A DNA stretch of 8,397 bases from CSSED10-109M sp964349455 (GTDB taxonomy: Bacteria > Bacillota_I > Bacilli_A > RF39 > UBA660): positions 1-8,397 of the forward strand of contig CAYGGG010000034.1 of the NCBI GenBank assembly GCA_964349455.1. The letters are read 5' to 3'. Positions within the stretch are counted from its first letter, which is position 1, and each line of letters begins with the position of its first letter. This document shows, one piece after another, positions 1 through 6,168 of this stretch. The notes beneath the pieces are model-generated. The model saw only the letters and a list, made by a program, of their open reading frames with translations, had not been told where the DNA came from and did no database searches. A program made the translations under genes and the position numbers.

Positions 1-9
1 CCATTTTTA

Positions 10-18
10 ATTATAACA
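10..18 (-). promoter_or_regulatory. Putative extended -10 promoter for a gene beyond the left edge
   Basis: On the minus strand the sequence TGT-TATAAT lies directly after the T-run that follows the MFS gene. It is a perfect -10 hexamer with the TGN extension. No good -35 is visible because the upstream bases are the poly-T of the terminator. The arrangement (terminator U-tract, then TGN-TATAAT) is the same as at the apbE promoter. The gene it would serve lies outside the window, so this is inferred from the motif alone. Confidence 0.4.
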
Positions 19-19
19 C

Positions 20-47
20 AAAAAAAAACGATTAACAATTTGCTAAT
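20..47 (-). terminator. Rho-independent terminator after the MFS gene
   Basis: Read on the minus strand, ATTAGC-AAATT-GTTAAT forms a 6-bp stem (one G-U pair) with a 5-nt loop. It is followed after CG by nine T residues. The stem contains the TAA stop codon of the MFS gene. The stem is AT-rich and weak, but the long U-tract and its position at the end of a gene series support termination here. Confidence 0.55.
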
Positions 48-1180
48 TCATTTTTAAAGACTTGCTTACGATAAACAAACTTTATAAAGAGCAAGCACAA
101 CAATAATAGTAATAACAAAAACAATTGACTAAAATGAACTGAATAAGTATCGGTTATAAATCCAATTAAGGGCATTAACAACATAATTAAAAGTGATACC
201 ATAAAATCCTTTGCCGCCAAATATGTTGCCTTTGAGCGTTGATTACTATAGTCGGCAATCCGCTTTGTTATATCAAGACCACCTAAACTAAAAGCCATTG
301 GTGTAATTAGTAATATGAGTAAACCCGCATAATGAGTAAGACCACTTATCAAAAGACCAATTATTAACAAAACAGTCATCGCTTCTTTTAAATTATTTTT
401 AGTAAAATCACGAATTTGTTTTATATAAAACAAACTTACAAAAGCCACTAATTGTATACTGGCATCAATATAACCAACAATGCTTCCGGTAAGGCCTCTT
501 GCCTCCATAACTGGAAATTTCAAATATATCGCCAACGATATGATTGTTAAAAAGCAGATCCCATATATAAATGTATATGATAATACTGGTTTTTTTATTA
601 TTTCTGGGATTTCTAAAATAATTTCTTTTATTTTTAAAGGCTTTCCAACTTGGATTGGTACTATAAATAATAACGGGATTAATGTTAAAAAAGAAACAAC
701 TATAACAATAAGAATTGGCAAATAAATATTTATCCCATAAGCATAAGCAAAAAAGAAATTGAAAAGAATATTAGCCAATACTTGTTGTTTTTTTAAACCC
801 CCTCTTAAAACTAAAAAATCTTGTTCTTTTTTTACACCATAATCATGAACATAACAATCTTCCGTCAACTCCAAAGCAGCATGATTTATGCCAAGAAAAA
901 TAAAAGAAAAAATTAAAAAAATTGGATTTGGTGATAAAAGTAATAAGCCATATGTCAATATCCTTGAAATGTTACCAAAATATAAAATTGCTTTTTGCCC
1001 AAAGCGATCAACCAATAGGCCGATTGGTAAATCAAATAATAATTTTGATAACGCCTTAACCGACAGCAAAAGAGCAATAAAAGTAAAAGAATTGCCCGTT
1101 TCAACTAAATACATTACTCGTAACGCCCCAAGCAAAACAATATTACTTAAAACATTATATAATCGATAATTATTATTCAT
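32..1180 (-). CDS. MFS-type transporter, substrate unknown
   Basis: This is a 382-residue, very hydrophobic protein with about 10-12 predicted membrane helices, the usual size of a major facilitator superfamily carrier. The loop after the second helix carries the MFS motif A signature, G-LLVDRFGQK, at residues 54-63. A long cytoplasmic stretch around residues 176-200 separates the two halves, as in MFS proteins. No substrate-specific motif is recognisable. The ATG lies 15 nt after the stop of the FMN-binding lipoprotein gene. There is no clear Shine-Dalgarno (the preceding bases are TTCTTCTTTT), so translation may be coupled to the upstream gene. It sits at the end of the flavin redox block, but a role in that system is only inferred from position. 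Family call is fairly secure; function is not. Confidence 0.8.
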   Translation of the reverse strand: MNNNYRLYNVLSNIVLLGALRVMYLVETGNSFTFIALLLSVKALSKLLFDLPIGLLVDRFGQKAILYFGNISRILTYGLLLLSPNPIFLIFSFIFLGINHAALELTEDCYVHDYGVKKEQDFLVLRGGLKKQQVLANILFNFFFAYAYGINIYLPILIVIVVSFLTLIPLLFIVPIQVGKPLKIKEIILEIPEIIKKPVLSYTFIYGICFLTIISLAIYLKFPVMEARGLTGSIVGYIDASIQLVAFVSLFYIKQIRDFTKNNLKEAMTVLLIIGLLISGLTHYAGLLILLITPMAFSLGGLDITKRIADYSNQRSKATYLAAKDFMVSLLIMLLMPLIGFITDTYSVHFSQLFLLLLLLLCLLFIKFVYRKQVFKNELANC

Positions 1181-1195
1181 AAAAGAAGAAGCTAA

Positions 1196-1651
1196 TTACT
1201 TAGCTTCACTCAATGCGTTTGTAACTGCTTTATATAAGTCATCAACTTGCATTGTAACGCCACTAACTGAATCAATCGTTGTCTCATCAGGATCAACCCA
1301 ATTAACAAACCCTAAATCTTGTTTTTTAACAATTTCAGCTGCAAAATCATCGGCTTGTTCAAACCACTCTCTTTCAACCGGAGATGCAACTCGCATGGCA
1401 TAATCTTCACCTAAAGCTTGCTTTGTATGCGGAACACCGTCTTTCATATAAGTTGTATCTAAAAAGACATCTTTAATAAAACCATTCTCATCAACAAAAA
1501 CAACTGCTGTTGCAACATTTGCCCGCTCACCTTCAGTTGCGTGATACCCAAAATACATTCCAGGTTTATACTTTCCCTTTTCCATTTCATCAACTTTCTC
1601 GCAACCAACTAAAAATAAACCAAACAAACACAATAAAATATACTTTTTCAT
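1196..1651 (-). CDS. FMN-binding domain lipoprotein (PplA-like electron carrier)
   Basis: This 151-residue lipoprotein has a short signal peptide and an LVGC lipobox (residues 14-17), so Cys17 should be lipidated and the protein anchored on the outer face of the membrane. The rest is one FMN-binding domain (the fold of NqrC/RnfG and PplA). Near the C-terminus residues 127-133 read D-S-V-S-G-V-T. This matches the D-x-x-S/T-G-A-T flavinylation motif with Val in place of Ala, making Thr133 the likely site of covalent FMN attachment by an ApbE transferase. Listeria PplA carries two such domains; this protein has one. The gene follows the EetB-like gene by 57 nt with its own promoter and a strong AAAGGAGGG site 5 nt before the ATG. 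Inferred role: terminal extracytoplasmic electron carrier fed by the EetA/EetB-like proteins. Confidence 0.85.
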   Translation of the reverse strand: MKKYILLCLFGLFLVGCEKVDEMEKGKYKPGMYFGYHATEGERANVATAVVFVDENGFIKDVFLDTTYMKDGVPHTKQALGEDYAMRVASPVEREWFEQADDFAAEIVKKQDLGFVNWVDPDETTIDSVSGVTMQVDDLYKAVTNALSEAK

Positions 1652-1672
1652 AATACCCTCCTTTATAATATC

Positions 1673-1700
1673 ATTATAACAAAAATAAAAATAAAAGCAA
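1673..1700 (-). promoter_or_regulatory. Promoter of the FMN-binding lipoprotein gene
   Basis: On the minus strand TTGCTT (1700-1695) and TATAAT (1678-1673) are separated by 16 nt. A TG one base before the -10 makes it an extended -10 element. It sits 22 nt before the start codon, with the AAAGGAGGG ribosome site in between. This is the best-formed promoter in the window and suggests that the lipoprotein is expressed additionally to, or more strongly than, the upstream genes. Confidence 0.6.
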
Positions 1701-1708
1701 CTTTAAAA

Positions 1709-2206
1709 TTAATTATTTTCATAATGAAAAATAATTTTGTTAGCAAGCACTCCAACAATCACACCTGATGGAATTGATAAAAGAATCACAATTGGTAAAT
1801 AATTAATGATTTGCCAAGCGTTTATAAAATAAGCGGCCACTAAAATTTGCCCAATCCCATGAAAAACAGCACCAATAACACTAATTCCAACAACTGAAAA
1901 CAAATTCATTTTCTTAAACAAGATCATCATCAAAACACTTAACAATCCACCACTCAAACTAAAGAAAAAGGTAACACTAAATAAACCAGTTCGAAGAATA
2001 CCAACTAATAAAACTTTTGCAACAGCAACATATAGCGCTTCTTTATCAGAAAAAATAAATAAAGCAAAAACGACCACAACATTTGCAAGTCCTAGTTTAA
2101 ACCCAGGAATAAGATTATTAAATATTGGGAAAAAACTTTCAATAATACTAATTACAACAGCAAGCGTTAATAACATTGAAAGTTGCATTTGTTTTTTTAA
2201 TTGCAT
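1709..2206 (-). CDS. eetB: Gx transporter family membrane protein, EetB-like
   Basis: This 165-residue integral membrane protein has about five or six helices. It shows the family signatures PGFKLGLAN (residues 34-42), SGGLLS (85-90) and GAVFHGIGQ (112-120). Databases often label the family heptaprenyl diphosphate synthase component I, but it has no prenyltransferase motifs and is a small membrane protein resembling ECF substrate-binding components. In Listeria the homologue EetB lies next to EetA and is needed for flavin-based extracellular electron transfer. Here it directly follows the EetA-like gene by 9 nt, and the TAAGGAGG ribosome site overlaps that gene's stop codon, ATG 4 nt further. 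Inferred role: membrane part of the electron conduit to the flavinylated lipoprotein. The symbol rests on family plus neighbourhood. Confidence 0.8.
   Translation of the reverse strand: MQLKKQMQLSMLLTLAVVISIIESFFPIFNNLIPGFKLGLANVVVVFALFIFSDKEALYVAVAKVLLVGILRTGLFSVTFFFSLSGGLLSVLMMILFKKMNLFSVVGISVIGAVFHGIGQILVAAYFINAWQIINYLPIVILLSIPSGVIVGVLANKIIFHYENN
1711..1736 (-). repeat. Inverted repeat at the 3' end of the EetB-like gene
   Basis: Minus-strand AATTATTTT and AAAATAATT form a 9-bp perfect stem, extended by one C-G pair past a bulged T, around an ATTAT loop. It covers the last codons of the EetB-like gene. A T-rich run (TTTTATTTTTATTTTTG) follows only about 15 nt later, after the stop codon, so it may be a weak terminator or an mRNA 3'-end stabiliser separating eetAB from the independently promoted lipoprotein gene. 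Being AT-only it could also be chance. Confidence 0.3.
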
Positions 2207-2215
2207 GATTCCTCC

Positions 2216-2572
2216 TTAATAAATAACAGCATCTAAATCATTTTCTCCAACTAATTCAATTACAACAAGATTAGGCAAGCAAATAATCATATCATTTGCA
2301 TTAGAAACCCAACTTTTTTTTGAACAAATATTGTACGGACTAGTTTCTTCAACAACCCTGATTTGGCCCTTTTTTGCTTCTATTTTTACTATCCCATTCG
2401 CCCCAATCACTTCATAATTTTTTAATTGATTGATTGTCAAATCAATTTCCAAAACAATTTCACCATCATATTTAACAATCGCCTTATCAATCGATGATTC
2501 TTTTTTTATAAATAAAAATAAAATCATACTAATAACTATTAAGCTAATCAATATAATATCATATCTATTCAT
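2216..2572 (-). CDS. eetA: NusG domain II-containing protein, EetA-like
   Basis: A small protein with one N-terminal membrane helix (about residues 5-22) followed by an extracytoplasmic NusG-domain-II-type beta domain. The family's C-terminal signature is present: ICSKKSWVS, then IICLPNLVVIEL, with Cys83 and Cys98. The family usually has another Cys before the first of these (C-P-x-x-x-C); here that position is Ser-Pro. I chose the ATG at 2572 (118 aa). A GTG at 2578 is also open, but the AAAGGA ribosome site fits the ATG better (10 nt against 4). The start overlaps the end of apbE by 8 nt. In Listeria, EetA pairs with EetB in extracellular electron transfer, and the same pair adjoins here. 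Redox role of the cysteines is inference. Confidence 0.78.
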   Translation of the reverse strand: MNRYDIILISLIVISMILFLFIKKESSIDKAIVKYDGEIVLEIDLTINQLKNYEVIGANGIVKIEAKKGQIRVVEETSPYNICSKKSWVSNANDMIICLPNLVVIELVGENDLDAVIY

Positions 2573-3503
2573 ATGCACTAAATCCTTTGCTACGAATTAT
2601 TTGCTCGTCATTTAAAACCCAAATTGCCTCAGCATCATACTTTTTTAAATACTCAATCCCATCTTCAACTGGCATCAAAAATAAAACAGTTGTTAAAACA
2701 TCAGCCAACAAACTATCTTTCGTAATAACTGTTACACTAATAACATGTTCAGCTGGATATTTAGTCTTTGGATCAATAATATGACTATATTTTTCATCAT
2801 CAATTATAGCAAATCTTTCATAATTTCCACTTGTACTCACGGCTAAGCTTTCACCCATAATAACTGTTAAATTTCCCGACAACAAAGGATGCTTAATTCC
2901 TACATTATAGGGTATTTTACGATATTTTTTGCCAACCGCCACTTGACCACCAGCATTAATAATATATTTATCATAGCCTTTTCTTTCTAATAATTCAACC
3001 ACTTTTTGAACACTATACCCTTTAGCAAGTCCACCTAAATCAAGGTTAGCCCCCCGATATATTATATTTTTCTCAATTTTCACATCATTACGTTCAATCG
3101 CATCTAACAATTCATTACTTGGTAATGGACCCCCATTTTCAATTGTCTGTTTCCAAACATCAATTAAATTGCCCATGGCAATATCAAACAAACCATCAGT
3201 ATCTTCATATAACTGTTTTCCATAATCAATTAAATAAGCCAAATCTTGATCAATTTCCAATGACTCCTCTTCCATATTGTTTATTTGATAAACATTGTTT
3301 CCACATTTTTGATAACGATCAGCCAAGCAATCATAATAAACAAGTAATTCTTCAATTTCTTTTATAATTTTCTTGTCCTCTTTTTCAGTATAAACTTTTA
3401 CACTAAAATAAGTATCCATTGCAAAAAGAGTTGTTTCATTAACAACATATTCTTTTTGACAAGCAATAAAAAGAAAAAATATAACTAATACTAATTTCCG
3501 CAT
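2565..3503 (-). CDS. apbE: FAD:protein FMN transferase lipoprotein (ApbE family, FmnB-like)
   Basis: ApbE-family enzyme that transfers FMN from FAD to a threonine or serine of a target protein outside the membrane. It has a signal peptide with lipobox FIAC (Cys15). Family motifs follow in order: MDTYFSV (29-35), GLFDIAMGNLIDVW (104-117), LDLGGLAKGY (154-163), NAGGQ (183-187), STSGNYE (223-229), HIIDPKT (241-247) and LLADVLTT (265-272), the last containing the usual Mg2+-binding Asp and Thr. Length (312 aa) is normal. I start at ATG 3503: an in-frame GTG at 3512 lies inside the AAGGTG ribosome site, which sits 6 nt before this ATG. The likely substrate is Thr133 of the FMN-binding lipoprotein three genes downstream, as FmnB modifies PplA in Listeria. 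Confidence 0.92.
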   Translation of the reverse strand: MRKLVLVIFFLFIACQKEYVVNETTLFAMDTYFSVKVYTEKEDKKIIKEIEELLVYYDCLADRYQKCGNNVYQINNMEEESLEIDQDLAYLIDYGKQLYEDTDGLFDIAMGNLIDVWKQTIENGGPLPSNELLDAIERNDVKIEKNIIYRGANLDLGGLAKGYSVQKVVELLERKGYDKYIINAGGQVAVGKKYRKIPYNVGIKHPLLSGNLTVIMGESLAVSTSGNYERFAIIDDEKYSHIIDPKTKYPAEHVISVTVITKDSLLADVLTTVLFLMPVEDGIEYLKKYDAEAIWVLNDEQIIRSKGFSAYE

Positions 3504-3509
3504 CGTCTT

Positions 3510-3515
3510 CACCTT
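3510..3515 (-). promoter_or_regulatory. Shine-Dalgarno that fixes the apbE start
   Basis: AAGGTG lies 6 nt upstream of ATG 3503. The longer reading from GTG 3512 would use bases of this same element as its start codon and have no ribosome site of its own. The ATG start also gives a cleaner lipoprotein signal peptide (M-R-K, then a hydrophobic core and FIAC). Confidence 0.7.
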
Positions 3516-3519
3516 TTTA

Positions 3520-3528
3520 ATTATAGCA
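3520..3528 (-). promoter_or_regulatory. Extended -10 promoter of the apbE-eetAB unit
   Basis: TGC-TATAAT on the minus strand is a perfect -10 hexamer with a TGN extension. The bases 17 nt upstream (GTCTTT) are a poor -35, overlapped by the preceding terminator. A start 6-7 nt downstream would give a leader of only about 10-13 nt, which still just contains the AGGTG ribosome site. There is therefore no room for an FMN riboswitch or other leader control. Confidence 0.45.
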
Positions 3529-3536
3529 TTTTTTGT

Positions 3537-3558
3537 AAAAAAAAAGACACTAAGTCTT
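3537..3558 (-). terminator. Short hairpin terminator ending the envelope gene block
   Basis: Minus-strand AAGAC-TTAGT-GTCTT makes a 5-bp stem running into nine T residues. It begins within the TAA stop codon of the 195-aa gene. The stem is short, so termination may be partial and allow read-through into apbE. Confidence 0.45.
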
Positions 3559-4144
3559 ACATATTTGATAAGAAAGATGTCATTTTTACCACTTCTAATT
3601 TTTCTGAGTTGACAATAATTTCCAACTCAATCTCCTCGCGAAACCCCGGGAAATTTTCATAAATTAGTTCGCCACGAACAATATACGAAGAAAAAGTATT
3701 TTCCGTCATCACAAATTCACTTTCAATTATCTCTTCAACCTTTACTTCTTTGATCATCGGCAATTTTTGACTTCGCTTATTAAAATAATTATTAGGTACT
3801 GCAAAATAAATCTGTTCTTTAGCCAACTTAATAAAATCTTCTTGAAATGGTTCATAAACGAATTGAACTCCTCTAATATCATTCTTACTATTTGCTAATT
3901 CTAGCGAATAAAAATTCGCCAAAAATAATTGGAATATTAATTTTGCTTTTTCTTCTTGATCCATTTCTTCATTTAAGCTTCCAAACAACTCTTTTTCATA
4001 ATCACTTGCGTTTGATAGCAACACATAACCATTGGTTTCCTCAACAATCTCATGTTCTATTTCTTTTGGTAAAAAAAACCAATAAATAAATACTCCTAAA
4101 ACTAACAAGCAAATTACAATTGTGATTATAACAATTTTTTTCAT
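3557..4144 (-). CDS. Uncharacterised membrane-anchored extracytoplasmic protein
   Basis: I do not recognise this 195-residue protein. It has one N-terminal membrane helix (about residues 4-24) behind a short MKK start, with no lipobox cysteine in the right place, so it is probably a signal anchor with the remaining 170 residues outside. The outer part is acidic at first (many Glu around 28-65), then mixed helix and beta, ending in strand-like segments with alternating charged and hydrophobic residues (about 145-190). No catalytic motif is visible. Its ATG overlaps the stop of the LTA-synthase-family gene by 1 nt (TAATG), so the two are translationally coupled. A role as accessory or partner of that enzyme is inferred from coupling only. 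Confidence 0.75.
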   Translation of the reverse strand: MKKIVIITIVICLLVLGVFIYWFFLPKEIEHEIVEETNGYVLLSNASDYEKELFGSLNEEMDQEEKAKLIFQLFLANFYSLELANSKNDIRGVQFVYEPFQEDFIKLAKEQIYFAVPNNYFNKRSQKLPMIKEVKVEEIIESEFVMTENTFSSYIVRGELIYENFPGFREEIELEIIVNSEKLEVVKMTSFLSNM

Positions 4145-6168
4145 TATTCTCTACCATCCCTTTCAATTTTTTCCTCGTTTTCCGCTAATTTAGAAAATAA
4201 ATTATGAACGATAATACCTCGCGAAACCGTCAATAATTCATCAACATAACTTTGATAATACTCAACTTCCTCAATATTTATGTACCCATCTTGTTCAAAA
4301 ACTTTCCCCTCGTTTTTTTGAGCATTATAATAAATATCATTTGTAACCCAGTTCCCAGATGGAAACACAACAACATTTTTCTCAACACTAAACATATCAT
4401 TACCTAAAGCATAAGGATTGTGAAACCCAAACATATTGCCCAAAGTCGGCATGACATCATACATTCCCATTACCATTTTAACTTCCTTTTCAAGTTTTTT
4501 ATTTTTGGACCAAATTATCAAAGGCACGCTTTTCTTTAATTCTCTTTCATAAAAATCAAAACTCTGATAATTCTCATCTTCAACGTCAAGAATTGAGTTA
4601 GTATGTGGGTCATAATTGTACAATTGGTCATAATCTTCTTTTCTTAGTTTTGCATCATGATCACCATATATAACAATTACTGTGTCCTCTAAAACATCAA
4701 TTTCTTCCAATAATTCAATAAACAAGCCAATTGCTTCATCTGCATATCGAATCGACGTTAAATAATTACCAATTCGGTGTCCATTGACATAAGGAGCGAA
4801 GGCCTCAACCTCCTCAGCTAATTCCTCATCATAATAAGTATATGCCATTGAAAAATTAAAGTCAACTATTCCTTGCTCAACAACATCTAAAAATGGCGTG
4901 TGATTGGTCAAAGTAATTAAAGTTCCATAAAAATTTTCTTTAGTTTGATGAATTTCTTCAATATAAGGAATCGCTTGGCGAAAGAAAGATTTATCACTTA
5001 AACCTAACTGAATTTTTTCATCTAAAACAAAGTCTTTATCATAATAATAAAAATAATCGTATCCTAAGGCAGGGTACATCACATTACGATTCCAAAAAGA
5101 TCCATTATTACCATGCATACTAAAAGAATAATAGCCTTTCTCCTTTAATAACTTAGGAATAGAAATATATTCACGATCCCAATAATTAACAAACACCGTC
5201 CCGCTATTTACAGGCATCAACGAAGTATTCAAAGTAAATTCAGTATCACTACTTGTTCCAACCGCATCTTGGGCATAAAAATTACGAAAAAACAGCCCTT
5301 CACTAGCTAGACGATTCACATTTGGCGTTAACTCCTCACCATTAAATTCCAAATCAGTAACAAATGTTTGAAAACTTTCAGCATGAATCATAATTAGATT
5401 TTTATTTTCAAAAATATTTGTATATTCATTTTTTTCTAACAATTTTTCATTTTCAAAATGTTTTCTAAACAAACGATAGGCCTCATCATAACCAAATAGG
5501 TTATTAAATTTTGGTCTTAAACTACTAACAACATCATTTAAATGATAAATATATATTCCATATCGAATAACAATAAACTCCCGATTCCATTGTTTGCCCA
5601 AACGACTAACATCAACCCCAGATAAAGAAGAAGCAAAAAAACCAAGCAATATAAAGGCAAAAACAAAAGTAGATAACATTCTAATTTTCCCATTTTCAGT
5701 TTTTAAAACCACTTTATAATAATTACGTTTATTTAGATTATTATGAACAAAAACAATCGCAAATATTTGCCAAAAGAAAACAAAATCTTTAATATTCATT
5801 ACATCAAATACAACCGCATCAGCCACGCCAATAACTTGCGAAGTAGTTGCCATCAAAGAAATTGAAGAAAAAGACGTATATGTTGTATAGTACATTGAAT
5901 TTACCATACAAATTAATGAAAAAACAATTGACCAAGTTAAATAATATTTATACTGCTTTTTTGGCCTAAAAAAATATGCAAAACTAGCAATAATTAAAAC
6001 TATTGCCAAATCGGCAAGCAATGGCCATATATCAAAAACATTACCAACCGTAAAATAACGTAAAATCCACCCATTAACAACGGTTGCTATTACAAAAACA
6101 AAAAATATAATGTTTGTTCTTGCATAAAGATTAATTTTCTCCTTAAAGTTTTTTATCGTCTTTTTCAC
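4144..6168 (-). CDS. LTA synthase family phosphotransferase / sulfatase-fold protein
   Basis: A 674-residue enzyme with five N-terminal membrane helices (within residues 18-182) and an extracellular sulfatase-fold domain from about 255 on. In LtaS-type enzymes this domain moves glycerol-phosphate from phosphatidylglycerol onto a growing polymer. Metal- and substrate-site motifs are present: HAES (Glu264), TPNVNRL (281-287), GTSSDTEF (304-311), MHGNNGSFWNR (351-361), TNHTPF (421-426) and YGDHD (501-505). By alignment with GKTSDSE of S. aureus LtaS, the nucleophile Thr is replaced by Ser306. Start is GTG 6168, with GGAG 8 nt upstream; no nearby ATG is in frame. It overlaps the BrkB-family gene by 26 nt and is coupled to the 195-aa gene. 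Whether the product is lipoteichoic acid or another phospho-modification cannot be told. Confidence 0.88.
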   Translation of the reverse strand: MKKTIKNFKEKINLYARTNIIFFVFVIATVVNGWILRYFTVGNVFDIWPLLADLAIVLIIASFAYFFRPKKQYKYYLTWSIVFSLICMVNSMYYTTYTSFSSISLMATTSQVIGVADAVVFDVMNIKDFVFFWQIFAIVFVHNNLNKRNYYKVVLKTENGKIRMLSTFVFAFILLGFFASSLSGVDVSRLGKQWNREFIVIRYGIYIYHLNDVVSSLRPKFNNLFGYDEAYRLFRKHFENEKLLEKNEYTNIFENKNLIMIHAESFQTFVTDLEFNGEELTPNVNRLASEGLFFRNFYAQDAVGTSSDTEFTLNTSLMPVNSGTVFVNYWDREYISIPKLLKEKGYYSFSMHGNNGSFWNRNVMYPALGYDYFYYYDKDFVLDEKIQLGLSDKSFFRQAIPYIEEIHQTKENFYGTLITLTNHTPFLDVVEQGIVDFNFSMAYTYYDEELAEEVEAFAPYVNGHRIGNYLTSIRYADEAIGLFIELLEEIDVLEDTVIVIYGDHDAKLRKEDYDQLYNYDPHTNSILDVEDENYQSFDFYERELKKSVPLIIWSKNKKLEKEVKMVMGMYDVMPTLGNMFGFHNPYALGNDMFSVEKNVVVFPSGNWVTNDIYYNAQKNEGKVFEQDGYINIEEVEYYQSYVDELLTVSRGIIVHNLFSKLAENEEKIERDGRE

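Noticed and set aside
2..4. ATG on the minus strand at the left edge as the start of the next gene
   Set aside because: It lies only 5 nt after the TATAAT box and has no ribosome site, so it cannot be a normal start; the true start is probably beyond the edge.
480..725. Open frames on the plus strand opposite the MFS gene (480-725 and 888-1169)
   Set aside because: They lie fully antisense to a clear membrane transporter gene, have no ribosome sites or recognisable domains, and are expected by chance in AT-rich DNA.
1709..2206. Heptaprenyl diphosphate synthase component I
   Set aside because: This common database label is misleading for the Gx family. The protein is a small membrane protein without prenyl synthase motifs, and its neighbour is an EetA-like gene, so an EetB-like role fits better.
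3504..3556. FMN riboswitch upstream of apbE
   Set aside because: The gap between the two genes is about 50 nt and is filled by a terminator, promoter and ribosome site; there is no room for the aptamer.
2430..4089. Plus-strand open frames at 2430-2615, 2587-2784, 3119-3367 and 3892-4089
   Set aside because: All are shadows of well-supported minus-strand genes (eetA-like, apbE, 195-aa gene), with low-complexity or unrecognisable products.
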